Positions 37,754 through 47,079 of a stretch of 64,000 bases of DNA are shown here, piece after piece. Both the position numbers and the translations under genes were made by a program. The notes beneath the pieces were generated by a model, which saw nothing but the letters and a program-made list of their open reading frames with translations, had not been told where the DNA came from and made no database searches. Origin of the DNA: Paracoccus sediminilitoris (GTDB lineage: Bacteria > Pseudomonadota > Alphaproteobacteria > Rhodobacterales > Rhodobacteraceae); NCBI RefSeq assembly GCF_003259195.1, contig NZ_QJPK01000007.1, positions 62,001 to 126,000 on the forward strand, written 5' to 3'. Numbering within the stretch: the first letter of the stretch is position 1; the number at the start of each line of letters is the position of its first letter.

Positions 37754-38572
37754 TCAGCGACCCAGCTTGGCGTGAACCTCGGCGATGTCGACCTCGCCCA
37801 CGGGGAACTTGTTGTCCGGATCGTCGAAGTCGTATTTGAACAGCTGGAAATCGTCCTTGTAGATTTCCCAGATCAAGTGGCGCGACAGGTCGTCGAAATA
37901 ATCGCTGACCTTATGGGTACGCTTGGGGCCGTGGCCTTCAGATTCGTTGAAACGTGGCACTTGGCCCAAATCGATCCCGACCTTGGTATCGGCGGCATCC
38001 AGGACCTTCTGCATGCCTTCGTTGAAGGTTTCGGTATGGAAGATCTGGTCATAGCGCCCGCCGTTCACAATGAAGGTCGAGATATGCCCGGACATGGCCG
38101 ACCAGTGGATGTCGGGTTCCATCGGCTTGCGGAACCGGATGGTGTCGCGTGCGAACAGCAGGAAACGGCGAAAGCTGGTGACCTGATCGAAATCGAAGCC
38201 GTTTTCGGGGCTGCCGACATCGATGCCATAGCGTTGGGTCAGTTGTGGCACCAGGTTGCCGCGATAACGGCGGCCATTGCGCTGAATGCCGGCAATCTTG
38301 TCGAAGAACGACGACAGCAGGCGGGCATAGGGGTTCCTGACGCAGGTGAAGGACACGGCCTCATGGGCGCGGACGACCCGTTCGATCGGTTCGTGGCTGT
38401 GATCCTGGGCCCATTTGTGCAGGCCTTCGGTTGAATCGTGGATGTCACCGTCAAAGAAGTGCCCGTGATCGGAATGGTACATGATCTGGCCGATGGTCGA
38501 GCAGGCGCATTTCGGCACGACCCGATAGACCATGCTTTCACTTTCCGTCATCCAGACGCCGGGAAAACCCAT
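37754..38572 (-). CDS. Sulfotransferase family 2 protein
   Basis: 272 residues from the ATG at 38572. It has both nucleotide-binding motifs of PAPS-dependent sulfotransferases: VPKCACST at 19-26 (5' phosphosulfate loop) and RNPYARLLSS at 79-88 (3' phosphate). The acceptor is unknown; carbohydrate O-sulfation is the family's usual job. No signal peptide or clear membrane segment, so it would act in the cytoplasm before export. By eye it is less GC-rich than its neighbours. It diverges, across 169 comparatively AT-rich bases, from a GT14-type glycosyltransferase, which suggests a shared glycan. Confidence 0.85.
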   Translation of the reverse strand: MGFPGVWMTESESMVYRVVPKCACSTIGQIMYHSDHGHFFDGDIHDSTEGLHKWAQDHSHEPIERVVRAHEAVSFTCVRNPYARLLSSFFDKIAGIQRNGRRYRGNLVPQLTQRYGIDVGSPENGFDFDQVTSFRRFLLFARDTIRFRKPMEPDIHWSAMSGHISTFIVNGGRYDQIFHTETFNEGMQKVLDAADTKVGIDLGQVPRFNESEGHGPKRTHKVSDYFDDLSRHLIWEIYKDDFQLFKYDFDDPDNKFPVGEVDIAEVHAKLGR

Positions 38573-38741
38573 ACAAATACTTCTCCGAATTGCGAGCATC
38601 CGACCCGGTGAACGGGGGCCCAACGGCCGTGCTGCTTGTCCCAACGATAAAAATGGTTACACATTCAGAGCAAAACCGACAGAGATTTTCAACGTCTTAC
38701 GTCTATTCGAATGTCATCATTGCGGGGGAAGTCTTCGAAAC

Positions 38742-40319
38742 ATGGCGCGCATTGCCTTCATTCTGCTGACCCACAAGGATCCACAGGGTGTGATCGATCA
38801 GGCGCGGCGCCTGACGGCCACGGGCGATTACGTTTCGATCCATTTCGACAAGCGCGCGCCCGCCGGGATGTTCCAGCAGATCAAGCAGGCGCTTGGCGAC
38901 CATCCGGGCGTCGCATTCGCGCAAAGGCGGCTGAATTGCGGCTGGGGGGAATGGTCGCTGGTGGCGGCCACCCTTGAGGCGCTGCGTGCTGCCGAGACAG
39001 CGTTTCCCCAAGCGACCCATTTCTACATGCTGTCGGGCGATTGCATGCCCATCAAGTCGGGCGAATTCGCGCGCAATTTCCTGGATGACGAAGATTGCGA
39101 CTATATCGAAAGCTTCGATTTCTTCGAAAGCGACTGGATCAAGACGGGTTTCAAGGAAGAGCGCCTGATCTATCGGCACTGGTTCAACGAACGCACCCAG
39201 AAATGGCTGTTCTACACCAGCTATGACCTGCAGAAGCGGTTCGATCTGACGCGCGCGGTGCCCAAGGACATCCAGGTGATGATCGGGTCGCAATGGTGGT
39301 GCCTGCGGCGCCAGACCATCGAGGCGATCCTGGAGCTGATCCGCCGCCGCCCCGAGATCGTGCGCTTCTTCAGCACCACCTGGATTCCCGATGAAACCTT
39401 TTTTCAGACGCTTGTGGCCCATGTGGTGCCCAAGACCCAGATCCGCACGCGGACGCTGACCTTCCTGATCTTCACCGATTACGGGATGCCGGTGACTTTC
39501 TACAACGATCACTATGACCTGTTGCTGCGCCAGGATTACCTCTTCGCCCGCAAGATCAGCCCCGAGGCGCTGGAGTTGCGGGCAAGGTTGGGTGCCTTGT
39601 GGCAGGCCACCGGCCAGAATTTTGCCATCGCGGCCGAAGGGCGGCGATTGTTCAGCTTTCTGACCGGGCGGGGTCGGATCGGTCGCCGCTTTGCACCGCG
39701 GTTCTGGGAAACGGATGGCAGCCTGGGCAATGACCGCGTCGCGCATATCATCGTGGCCAAGAAATGGCATGTGGCCAAGCGGCTGACCGCTGCGGCGCGG
39801 CGGCATACCGACATTCCCGCAGTCGATTACCTGTTCAACGAGGAAGAGGCCCACCTGCCCGAGATGGGCGGCGTCGAATCCTCGCTTGGCAAGCGCCAGC
39901 GCCACCGCCGCGCACTGGTCAAGCTGCTGTTCGACCAGTTCGGCGCCGAGAGGTTGGCCTTTTGCGTGGACCCGTCGGCCCTGTCGCTGATCACGGATTT
40001 CGACAATGACCGGTCCGAGGTGCGCATCCTGTTCATCGACTGCGCGTTCGACGACGATTACGTGCGCGGGCATATGGGCCGCGTCGGGCTGGTGGCCGAC
40101 GATGCCCTGCAGGCGCCGATCGAGAGCCTGCTGCCCATCGTGCGCCGCGATCTTCAGCACGAGGCCGAGCGGCTGAAGGAGGCGGGATTCAGTCATCTTT
40201 CCATCATCTCGGAAACGGCAGGGCCGGCAAAGAACGCCGAGGCCCTGGCCGGTTTCTTCAAGATCCCGGCCGACAGCGCGCGTATCCTGGCCGAAACACC
40301 GCATCTTTTTGACGACTAG
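38742..40319 (+). CDS. GT14-type (core-2/I-branching-like) glycosyltransferase with C-terminal DUF5928-type domain
   Basis: 525 residues from the ATG at 38742. Residues 1-~260 match beta-1,6-N-acetylglucosaminyltransferase-like enzymes: MARIAFILLTHKDP, VSIHFDKRAP, WGEWSLVAATLEAL, YMLSGDCMPIKS, GSQWWCL and IPDETFFQT. The last ~250 residues form a separate domain that I take to be the DUF5928 region found behind this enzyme in Rhodobacteraceae; its function is unknown to me. Sugar donor and acceptor cannot be told. No signal peptide. No strong ribosome site. It ends 12 bases before the HIT gene, which it may share a transcript with. Confidence 0.82.
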   Translation: MARIAFILLTHKDPQGVIDQARRLTATGDYVSIHFDKRAPAGMFQQIKQALGDHPGVAFAQRRLNCGWGEWSLVAATLEALRAAETAFPQATHFYMLSGDCMPIKSGEFARNFLDDEDCDYIESFDFFESDWIKTGFKEERLIYRHWFNERTQKWLFYTSYDLQKRFDLTRAVPKDIQVMIGSQWWCLRRQTIEAILELIRRRPEIVRFFSTTWIPDETFFQTLVAHVVPKTQIRTRTLTFLIFTDYGMPVTFYNDHYDLLLRQDYLFARKISPEALELRARLGALWQATGQNFAIAAEGRRLFSFLTGRGRIGRRFAPRFWETDGSLGNDRVAHIIVAKKWHVAKRLTAAARRHTDIPAVDYLFNEEEAHLPEMGGVESSLGKRQRHRRALVKLLFDQFGAERLAFCVDPSALSLITDFDNDRSEVRILFIDCAFDDDYVRGHMGRVGLVADDALQAPIESLLPIVRRDLQHEAERLKEAGFSHLSIISETAGPAKNAEALAGFFKIPADSARILAETPHLFDD

Positions 40320-40331
40320 AAAGGTTTCACG

Positions 40332-40712
40332 ATGGGCTTTGCCTATGACGACAGCAACATCTTCGCCAAGATCCTGCGCGGAGAGATCCCGAACGACACG
40401 GTCGCGGAAAACGATCACGCGTTGGCCTTCCGCGACATCTCGCCCAAGACGCCGACCCATGTGCTGGTGATCCCGAAGGGGGCCTATGTCAGCTTCGACG
40501 ACTTTTCGGCCAATGCGTCGGACGCGGAGATCGCGGGCTTCATGCGGCTTTGCGCGCAGGTCGTGGCGTCCGAGGGCGTGGGCCTGGAGGCGGGCAACGG
40601 TTTCCGCGCCATCACCAATGCCGGAGAACACGGCGTGCAGGAGGTGCCGCATTTCCACCTGCACATCATGGGCGGCCGGATGATGGGACCGATGGTCAGC
40701 CTGCGCGACTGA
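40332..40712 (+). CDS. HIT family protein (HinT-like nucleotide hydrolase)
   Basis: 126 residues. It opens with SNIFAKILRGEIP and carries the histidine triad HFHLH at 107-111. HinT-type enzymes hydrolyse adenosine phosphoramidates and aminoacyl-AMP. AAAGG precedes the ATG. It follows the glycosyltransferase gene by 12 bases and converges on the ABC ATPase gene with 21 bases between, too few for a strong terminator. Confidence 0.95.
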   Translation: MGFAYDDSNIFAKILRGEIPNDTVAENDHALAFRDISPKTPTHVLVIPKGAYVSFDDFSANASDAEIAGFMRLCAQVVASEGVGLEAGNGFRAITNAGEHGVQEVPHFHLHIMGGRMMGPMVSLRD

Positions 40713-40733
40713 TCAGCCTGTCGCGCGGCAGGG

Positions 40734-41660
40734 TCACTTGTCGCGCGTCAGTTCGACGAAGACGTCTTCCAGGTCGGGCTGTTCGGTCGCCACATCCAGA
40801 ATCGGGATGCCCGCGCCCCGCAGCGCATCCAGCAGCTGATCGGCCCGCAGGCGCGAGGGCGGATAGGTGATCGCCAACCGCCCATCCGTGCGGCGTTCGT
40901 GGCGCACGCCCTCGGGCAGGGGGGGCAGGGCGACCGGCCCGCCGGTGTCCAGCACCAGCGTCTTGCCGTCGGTGCGCGACAGCAGGTCGCGGGTGTTCTG
41001 ACGCACCACCAGTTCGCCGTGGTTGATGATGGCGATCTCATCGCACATCTGTTCGGCCTCTTCCAGGTAATGCGTGGTCAGGATGATGGTCATCCCCTGT
41101 TCGTTCAGCTTGCGGACGTTGGACCACAGCATCTCGCGCAGGGTGATGTCGACGCCCGCGGTCGGTTCGTCCAGCACCAGGATCTGCGGGCGGTGCACCA
41201 GCGCCTTGGCCAGCAGCAGCCGCCGCTTCATGCCGCCCGACAGGTTGCGGGCATAGGCATTGGCCTGATCCGACAGACCTACCAGCGCCAGCAGCTCGTC
41301 CGTCCAGCGTTCGGATTTCGGAACACCGTAAAGGCCCGCCTGCACCTCGAGGCTGGCGCGGGGGGTGAAGAACGGGTCCATGTTCAGTTCCTGCGGCATG
41401 ACACCGATGGCCGCGCGCGACTGGCGCGGGTTCACGTCCTGATCGAAACCCCAGATGACCACCTGTCCCGCGGTCTTGTTCACCAGACCGGCCAGGATGT
41501 TGATCATGGTGGATTTGCCTGCCCCGTTCGGGCCCAGCAGACCGAAGATGCTGCCCGCCTTGATGGTCAGGTCGACGCCCTTCAGGGCATGCTTGGCGGG
41601 GGCGTTGCCTTGGGCGGCATAGGTCTTGCGAAGACCGGTGATCTGAAGTGCATCGGGCAT
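40734..41660 (-). CDS. ABC-2 type transporter ATP-binding protein (YadG-like)
   Basis: 308 residues. Walker A GPNGAGKST, signature LSGGMKRRL, Walker B ILVLDEPTAGVD and the switch His in LTTHYLEEAE. The last ~90 residues are the extra C-terminal domain of drug/polysaccharide-type exporters of the ABC-2 class. The permease partner is not next to it, so the cargo is unknown; the closest named relative by look is E. coli YadG. Single gene, convergent with the HIT gene. Confidence 0.9.
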   Translation of the reverse strand: MPDALQITGLRKTYAAQGNAPAKHALKGVDLTIKAGSIFGLLGPNGAGKSTMINILAGLVNKTAGQVVIWGFDQDVNPRQSRAAIGVMPQELNMDPFFTPRASLEVQAGLYGVPKSERWTDELLALVGLSDQANAYARNLSGGMKRRLLLAKALVHRPQILVLDEPTAGVDITLREMLWSNVRKLNEQGMTIILTTHYLEEAEQMCDEIAIINHGELVVRQNTRDLLSRTDGKTLVLDTGGPVALPPLPEGVRHERRTDGRLAITYPPSRLRADQLLDALRGAGIPILDVATEQPDLEDVFVELTRDK

Positions 41661-41751
41661 GGGACAATCCTTGCAGTGCTTGCGAAGGCAGGCGGCGCTG
41701 CGCTATTGGGGTTAGACCAGATGCAGCCCGCCGCCACAAGAAGGCCAGCCC

Positions 41752-42009
41752 ATGACCCAGTCCGATCTCCATCACGTCACGCCCGAAACGCCCCAGTCGA
41801 CCGAAACCGGACCCGAGGCGATGAACCTGCCCGCGCCCGTGACCGAAGTGGTCACCAAGTGGCGCGTCAGCTGCGACGGCGACGATGCGGCGGGTCTGGG
41901 CCATCCGCGCGTCTGGCTGGCCATCGCCCCCGAGGCGGGCTATGTCGATTGCGGATATTGCGACAAGCGCTTTGTCATCGACCGCGCGCACGCCCACGAC
42001 GACCACTGA
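41752..42009 (+). CDS. Small zinc-finger (zf-CHCC) protein, NDUFS6-like
   Basis: 85 residues. After a disordered 30-residue start, the zinc ligands C41, H51, C67 and C70 are set as in zf-CHCC proteins, which include the NDUFS6 accessory subunit of respiratory complex I ([11 protein letters not shown]). Paracoccus complex I is known to hold such a subunit, so a role there is likely but not shown by the neighbours. The C-terminus is His/Asp-rich. Confidence 0.85.
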   Translation: MTQSDLHHVTPETPQSTETGPEAMNLPAPVTEVVTKWRVSCDGDDAAGLGHPRVWLAIAPEAGYVDCGYCDKRFVIDRAHAHDDH

Positions 42010-42070
42010 TCCGCCGACCACCGATCCGTCCCGGCCCGGCAGGCCTTGCCAGCCCCCATCGAGAGGGCCG

Positions 42071-42247
42071 TCAAGGCCGGGTGGCGTCGCCACCCTTTCC
42101 AGGCCCGCGCGCGGCGTTCCGGCAGCGGTCGGAACAGTATTTGACCTGATCCCAATCCTTCGCCCATTTCTTGCGCCAGGCGAAGGGCAGGCCGCAGGTG
42201 GCGCAGGTCTTGTGGGGCAGGTCGCCCTTGCGGCGCATCTTGGGCAT
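42071..42247 (-). CDS. DUF2256 domain small zinc-binding protein
   Basis: 58 residues from the ATG at 42247, which has GGAAAG six bases before it; a longer in-frame start at 42301 adds non-conserved residues. The motif is C15-x2-C18, then PFAWRKKW, and C38-x3-C42 (VKYCSDRCR), the DUF2256 pattern. The family is small, widespread and of unknown function; a zinc-ribbon role in protein or nucleic acid binding is a guess. It diverges from polA. Confidence 0.85.
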   Translation of the reverse strand: MPKMRRKGDLPHKTCATCGLPFAWRKKWAKDWDQVKYCSDRCRNAARGPGKGGDATRP

Positions 42248-42325
42248 CGTCGTCTTTCCATCCGTGTCTGGAGATTTCGGCGCAGGCGTGGCAGAAGGCA
42301 TCTCTGATCACAGGGGAAGTTGAGC

Positions 42326-45124
42326 ATGAGCGACGCATTCGGCAAGGGCTGCCACCTGCATCTGATCGACGGATCGGCCTTCATCTTCCGCGCCTATCAC
42401 GCGCTGCCGCCGCTGACTCGGAAATCCGATGGCCTGCCGATGGGCGCCGTCGCGGGGTTCTGCAACATGCTGTGGCGCTATGTCCAGAACGAGGACGGCA
42501 GCAGCGCCCCCACCCATGCGGCGGTGATCTTCGATCATTCGTCCAAGACATTCCGTAACGAGATCTTCCCCGACTACAAGGCCAACCGCCCCGAACCGCC
42601 CGAGGATCTGCGCCCGCAATTCCCGCTGACCCGCGATGCGACCCGCGCCTTCAACATCGCCTGCATCGAGACCGAAGGGTACGAGGCCGATGACATCATC
42701 GCGGCCCTGTCCTGCAAGGCGCGCGACGCGGGCGGCAGCGTCACCATCATCAGCAGCGACAAGGACCTGATGCAGCTGGTCGGCAACGGCGTCGACATGC
42801 TGGACCCGATCAAGAACAAGCTGATCGGCCCCGACGAGGTGATGGAGAAGTTCGGCGTCGGTCCCGACCGGGTCATCGACGTGCAGGCGCTGGCGGGCGA
42901 TCCGGTCGACAACGTCCCCGGCGCGCCCGGCATCGGCATCAAGACCGCTGCCCTGCTGATCAACGAATACGGCGATCTGGACGCGCTGCTGGAACGCGCG
43001 TCCGAGATCAAGCAGCCCAAGCGCCGCCAGACGCTGATCGATCATGCCGACCAGATCCGCATCAGTCGCCGTCTGGTGGCGCTGGATTGCGACACGCCGC
43101 TGGATTTCACGCTGGACAGCCTGGAGGTGCGCGACCCCGAGCCGCAGGTCCTGCTGGACTTCCTGGCCACGATGGAGATGCGGACCCTGTCGGCCCGCAT
43201 CGCCGAAAAGCTGGGCACCGAAGCCCCCGTCATCACCGCCCCGCCCGTGGCCGATGCGCCAGCCGCCCCCGAACAGCCCGCCATCGACACCGCCGCCTAT
43301 GAAACCGTGACCGACATGGAGGTGCTGGATGCCTGGATCGCCGACATCCGCGAAGCGGGGCAGGTGGCCATCGATACCGAAACGACCGGCCTGGACGAGA
43401 TGCGCGCCGATCTGGTCGGCATCTCTCTGGCCGTGGCACCGGGCAGGGCCTGCTATGTCCCGCTGGGCCATGTGGCGGGGGGCGACGACCTGTTCGGCAA
43501 ATCCGCGCGGGTCGATGGCCAGCTGGATGCGCAGGCCGTTCTGGCGGCGCTGAAGCCTGTGCTGGAAGACCCCGCGATCCTGAAGATCGGGCAGAACCTG
43601 AAATACGACTGGAAGATCCTGGCGCGTCTGGGCATCCGGATGGCGCCCCTGGCCGACACGATGCTGATGTCCTATGCGCTGAACGCGGGTACGCATAATC
43701 ACGGCATGGACGAATTGGCCGAACGCTATCTGGGCCACAAATGCATCCCCATCAAGGAGCTGATCGGATCGGGCAAAAGCCAGATCCATTTCGGCCAGAT
43801 CGCCATCGACAAGGCCGCCCCCTATGCCGCCGAGGATGCGGATGTCACGCTGCGCCTTTATCAGCATTTCCTGCCGATGCTGCCCGACCAGCAGGTGATG
43901 ACCGCCTATCAGACGCTGGAACGCCCGATGATCCCGGTGCTGGCCGACATGGAGATGGCGGGCATCCGCGTCGACGGGGCGACCCTGAACCAGATGTCGA
44001 ACGCCTTCGCCCAGAAGATGGCCCAGCTGGAGGATGAGATCCACGCGCTGGCAGGCGAGAAATTCAACATCGGCAGCCCCAAGCAGCTGGGCCAGATCCT
44101 GTTCGAGACGATGGGTCTGGCAGGCGGCAAGCAGGGCAAGACCGGTGCCTTTTCCACCAGCGCCGACGTGCTGGAGGATCTGGCCGCCGAAGGTCACGAC
44201 CTGCCCGCGCGCGTCCTGGACTGGCGCCAGATCAGCAAGCTGAAATCGACCTATACCGATGCGCTGCAGACCTATGTGAACCCCGAGACCGGGCGGGTGC
44301 ACACCAGCTATTCCATCACCGGCGCGCAGACGGGGCGCCTGGCCTCCAGCGAGCCGAACCTGCAGAACATCCCGATCCGCTCCGAGGAAGGCCGCCGCAT
44401 CCGTCAGGCGTTCGTCGCCCCGGAAGGATACAAGCTGGTCAGCCTGGATTACAGCCAGATCGAGCTGCGCATCCTGGCCCATGTCGCCGACATTCCCGCG
44501 CTGAAGCAGGCCTTCCGCGACGATATCGACATCCACGCCATGACCGCCAGCCAGATGTTCGGCGTCCCGGTCGAAGGCATGGACCCAATGATCCGCCGCC
44601 AGGCCAAGGCGATCAATTTCGGGGTCATCTACGGCATCTCGGGCTTCGGGCTGTCGCGCAACCTGCGCATCCCGCGGGCCGAGGCGCAAAGCTTCATCGA
44701 CACCTATTTCGAACGTTTCCCCGAAATTCGCGCCTATATGGACAAGACGGTGGCCGACGCGAAACGGGACGGCTTCGTGCGGACCCTGTTCGGGCGCCGC
44801 ATCAACACGCCGGGCATCAACCAGTCGGGCCCTGCGGCGGGCGGCGCGCGCCGTGCGGCCATCAACGCGCCCATTCAGGGGGCTGCCGCCGATATCATCC
44901 GCCGCGCCATGGTCCGCATGCCCGAGGCCATCAAGGATCTGCCCGCGCGGATGCTGCTGCAGGTCCATGACGAACTGGTCTTCGAGGTGCGCGACGATGC
45001 CGTCGACGATTTGATCAAGGCGGCGCGCGGCATCATGGAAAACGCCGCCGAACCGGTCATCAAGCTGTCGGTCCCCCTGACGGTGGAAGCCGGTCAGGGC
45101 ATGAACTGGGCCGACGCGCACTGA
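42326..45124 (+). CDS. polA: DNA polymerase I
   Basis: 932 residues from the ATG at 42326, which has AGGGGAAG six bases before it. Domains in order: 5'-3' flap exonuclease (1-~290; LIDGSAFIFRAYHALPPL), 3'-5' proofreading exonuclease (~330-520), polymerase (~540-932). The proofreading domain seems active: D350 and E352 in DTETTG, a downstream D in NLKYDWK, and YAAEDADVT. Polymerase motif A is DYSQIELRI and motif C H881-D882-E883. It fills gaps after repair and Okazaki primer removal. Confidence 0.99.
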   Translation: MSDAFGKGCHLHLIDGSAFIFRAYHALPPLTRKSDGLPMGAVAGFCNMLWRYVQNEDGSSAPTHAAVIFDHSSKTFRNEIFPDYKANRPEPPEDLRPQFPLTRDATRAFNIACIETEGYEADDIIAALSCKARDAGGSVTIISSDKDLMQLVGNGVDMLDPIKNKLIGPDEVMEKFGVGPDRVIDVQALAGDPVDNVPGAPGIGIKTAALLINEYGDLDALLERASEIKQPKRRQTLIDHADQIRISRRLVALDCDTPLDFTLDSLEVRDPEPQVLLDFLATMEMRTLSARIAEKLGTEAPVITAPPVADAPAAPEQPAIDTAAYETVTDMEVLDAWIADIREAGQVAIDTETTGLDEMRADLVGISLAVAPGRACYVPLGHVAGGDDLFGKSARVDGQLDAQAVLAALKPVLEDPAILKIGQNLKYDWKILARLGIRMAPLADTMLMSYALNAGTHNHGMDELAERYLGHKCIPIKELIGSGKSQIHFGQIAIDKAAPYAAEDADVTLRLYQHFLPMLPDQQVMTAYQTLERPMIPVLADMEMAGIRVDGATLNQMSNAFAQKMAQLEDEIHALAGEKFNIGSPKQLGQILFETMGLAGGKQGKTGAFSTSADVLEDLAAEGHDLPARVLDWRQISKLKSTYTDALQTYVNPETGRVHTSYSITGAQTGRLASSEPNLQNIPIRSEEGRRIRQAFVAPEGYKLVSLDYSQIELRILAHVADIPALKQAFRDDIDIHAMTASQMFGVPVEGMDPMIRRQAKAINFGVIYGISGFGLSRNLRIPRAEAQSFIDTYFERFPEIRAYMDKTVADAKRDGFVRTLFGRRINTPGINQSGPAAGGARRAAINAPIQGAAADIIRRAMVRMPEAIKDLPARMLLQVHDELVFEVRDDAVDDLIKAARGIMENAAEPVIKLSVPLTVEAGQGMNWADAH

Positions 45125-45157
45125 ACCGCCATACGTCTCCTTTGTGCAAATACCCAT

Positions 45158-45187
45158 GAAGGGCGAGGTCTTGCCCGCCCTTCACTT
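45158..45187 (+). terminator. Possible terminator of polA
   Basis: GAAGGGCG (45158-45165) pairs with CGCCCTTC (45176-45183) across a ten-base loop, followed by ACTTTCT. The T run is broken, so moderate. Confidence 0.55.
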
Positions 45188-45215
45188 TCTGTGCGCCGGC
45201 TGATAACCCGCACGC

Positions 45216-45252
45216 ACCCGGTCGCAGCCTACCCGGGTCACAAAAACAAGGG
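45216..45252 (+). ncRNA. preQ1-I riboswitch before queC
   Basis: Stem ACCCGG (45216-45221) with CCGGGT (45233-45238); loop starting TCGCAG and ending in C45232, which is where the ligand-reading cytosine belongs; then an A-rich tail CACAAAAACAAGGG (45239-45252). The loop TCGCAG and the tail ACAAAAACAAGGG nearly equal the Thermoanaerobacter tengcongensis preQ1 aptamer. The terminal AAGGG is the Shine-Dalgarno eight bases before queC, so ligand binding would hide it and lower translation of queC-queD-queE. Confidence 0.88.
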
Positions 45253-45260
45253 TTACAGAT

Positions 45261-45962
45261 ATGAAGACTGCTCTCGTCTGCTCCGGCGGACTCGATTCCG
45301 TTTCGCTGGCACACAGCCTTGCCGGGCAGGGCCACCTGTCACGCATCATCAGCTTCGATTACGGCCAGCGCCATCGCAAGGAACTGGACTTTGCCGCCGC
45401 CTGCGCCCGCCGCCTTGGCGTGCCGTTCCACCTGGTCGATCTGTCGGGCTTGGGTGCGGCGCTGTCGGGATCAGCCCTGACCGATGACATCGATGTCCCC
45501 GACGGCCATTACGCCGAGGAGACCATGCGCATCACCGTCGTCCCCAATCGCAACCCGATCATGCTGACCACCGCCTTCGGCATCGCGGCGGCCAATGGCG
45601 ACGATGCGGTAGCGGCAGCGGTGCATGGCGGCGATCACTTCATCTATCCCGACTGCCGCCCAGCCTTCACCGATGCCTTCGGCGCGATGCAGAAGGCGGC
45701 GCTGGACGGCTATGCTGATATCACCCTGCACGTGCCCTTCGTTCGTGCGACCAAGGCTGACATCGTGGCCGAGGGCGCGCGCCACAACACGCCGTTTGCG
45801 AAAACCTGGTCCTGCTACAAGGGCGGCGATCGGCATTGCGGGCGCTGCGGCACCTGCGTCGAGCGGCGCGAGGCTTTCCATCTGGCGGGTGTGGCCGACC
45901 CCACGGATTACGCCGATCCCGATTACTGGCAGGCGGCCATCGCCGCGCATGAGGGGGCGTAA
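45261..45962 (+). CDS. queC: 7-cyano-7-deazaguanine (preQ0) synthase
   Basis: 233 residues. ATP-dependent conversion of 7-carboxy-7-deazaguanine to preQ0 in queuosine synthesis. The PP-loop SGGLDS is at 8-13, DYGQRH near 35, and zinc ligands lie in the Cys-rich end CYKGG-DRHCGRCGTC. First gene of queC-queD-queE, read from a ribosome site that is part of the preQ1 riboswitch. Its TAA overlaps the queD ATG by one base. Confidence 0.98.
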   Translation: MKTALVCSGGLDSVSLAHSLAGQGHLSRIISFDYGQRHRKELDFAAACARRLGVPFHLVDLSGLGAALSGSALTDDIDVPDGHYAEETMRITVVPNRNPIMLTTAFGIAAANGDDAVAAAVHGGDHFIYPDCRPAFTDAFGAMQKAALDGYADITLHVPFVRATKADIVAEGARHNTPFAKTWSCYKGGDRHCGRCGTCVERREAFHLAGVADPTDYADPDYWQAAIAAHEGA

Positions 45963-46315
45963 TGTACCGGATCAGCAAGGAATTCCACTTCAGTGCCTCG
46001 CATCAGCTGTCGCATCTGCCGGGTGACCATCAATGCGCGCGGCTGCATGGGCATAACTACATCGTCGTGGTCGAACTGGCATCCGCCGATCTGAACGCCG
46101 ACGGTTTCGTGCGCGATTACCACGAATTGAAGCCGCTGAAGGATTACATCGACGGGACCTTCGATCACCGCCACCTGAACGACGTGCTGGAGGGCCCCTC
46201 GACGGCCGAGAACATGGCGCGGCATTTCTTCGACTGGTGCGCCGCCCGCTGGCCGGAAACCACCGCCGTCAGGATCAGCGAGACGCCCAAGACCTGGGCC
46301 GAGTACCGCCCATGA
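45962..46315 (+). CDS. queD: 6-carboxy-5,6,7,8-tetrahydropterin synthase
   Basis: 117 residues. It turns dihydroneopterin triphosphate into carboxytetrahydropterin, the step before QueE. The zinc histidines appear in FSASHQL and LHGHNY, with a catalytic Cys in QCARLHGH; later FDHRHLND and ENMARHF are typical. The start shares its first base with the queC stop and its stop overlaps the queE start by four bases. Confidence 0.98.
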   Translation: MYRISKEFHFSASHQLSHLPGDHQCARLHGHNYIVVVELASADLNADGFVRDYHELKPLKDYIDGTFDHRHLNDVLEGPSTAENMARHFFDWCAARWPETTAVRISETPKTWAEYRP

Positions 46316-47022
46316 CCCGCCTGCGCATTGCCGAGATCTTTGGCCCCACCATTCAGGGCGAGGGCGCGCTGATCGGCGAACCCACCGTCTTCATCCGCGC
46401 CGGCGGCTGCGATTACCGCTGCAGCTGGTGCGATTCGATGCATGCCGTGGACAGCGCCTTTCGCGACACATGGGCCCCGATGGAGCCCGCGCAGGTCTGG
46501 GAACAGGTGCGCGATCTGTCGGGGGGCGTGCCGCTGACGGTGTCGATTTCGGGGGGCAACCCGGCCATTCAGGATTTCGCCCCGGTGATCGCGATGGGCA
46601 AGGCCGAAGGATACCGCTTTGCCTGCGAAACCCAAGGATCGGTCGCGCGGCCTTGGTTTGCGGATCTGGACATGCTGGTGCTGAGCCCCAAGCCGCCCTC
46701 CAGCGATCAGGTGGTGGATTGGGACGCTTTCGAGGCCTGCGTTCAGGCGGGCCGGGGCGCGGGGCAGACGGTGATCAAGATCGTGATCTTTGACGACCGC
46801 GACTATCAGTGGGCGCAGGATGCCGCCGCCCGCCATCCCGAACTGCCGCTTTACTTGCAGCCCGGCAACCCCGAGGTCGACCCCGATGTGCCGGTCGCGG
46901 CGCAGGATGTGGCGGATCGGCTGCTGTGGCTGGTCGAGAAGGTGACGGCGGATCGCTGGTTCCGGCCCCGCGTCCTGCCGCAATTGCATGTGATGTTGTG
47001 GGGAAATCTGCGCGGAGTGTGA
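46312..47022 (+). CDS. queE: 7-carboxy-7-deazaguanine synthase
   Basis: 236 residues. Radical SAM enzyme that contracts the pterin ring to 7-carboxy-7-deazaguanine. The cluster cysteines are C33, C37 and C40 in [11 protein letters not shown]3CX2C. The opening [13 protein letters not shown] is the family's substrate-binding stretch. Last gene of the operon; a GC-rich hairpin follows in the gap to convergent miaB. The reductase queF is not in the window. Confidence 0.98.
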   Translation: MTRLRIAEIFGPTIQGEGALIGEPTVFIRAGGCDYRCSWCDSMHAVDSAFRDTWAPMEPAQVWEQVRDLSGGVPLTVSISGGNPAIQDFAPVIAMGKAEGYRFACETQGSVARPWFADLDMLVLSPKPPSSDQVVDWDAFEACVQAGRGAGQTVIKIVIFDDRDYQWAQDAAARHPELPLYLQPGNPEVDPDVPVAAQDVADRLLWLVEKVTADRWFRPRVLPQLHVMLWGNLRGV

Positions 47023-47072
47023 TTGCGTCCCGCGACGCCGGGGGGCCTGCTGCCCCCCGGACCCCCCGCTGC
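47023..47072. repeat. REP-like hairpin repeat, copy 1
   Basis: After TTGCGTCCCGCG, CCGGGGGGC (47038-47046) pairs with GCCCCCCGG (47052-47060) and ACCCCCCG follows. The same layout recurs at 57522-57571 with one compensating base-pair change in the stem. It lies between convergent queE and miaB and can act as a terminator or mRNA-end stabiliser. Confidence 0.75.
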
Positions 47073-47079
47073 CCGCACC

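Noticed and set aside
42308..45157. 949-codon frame antisense to polA
   Set aside because: Antisense shadow caused by codon bias; the peptide has a typical His/Gln/Val-rich shadow composition.
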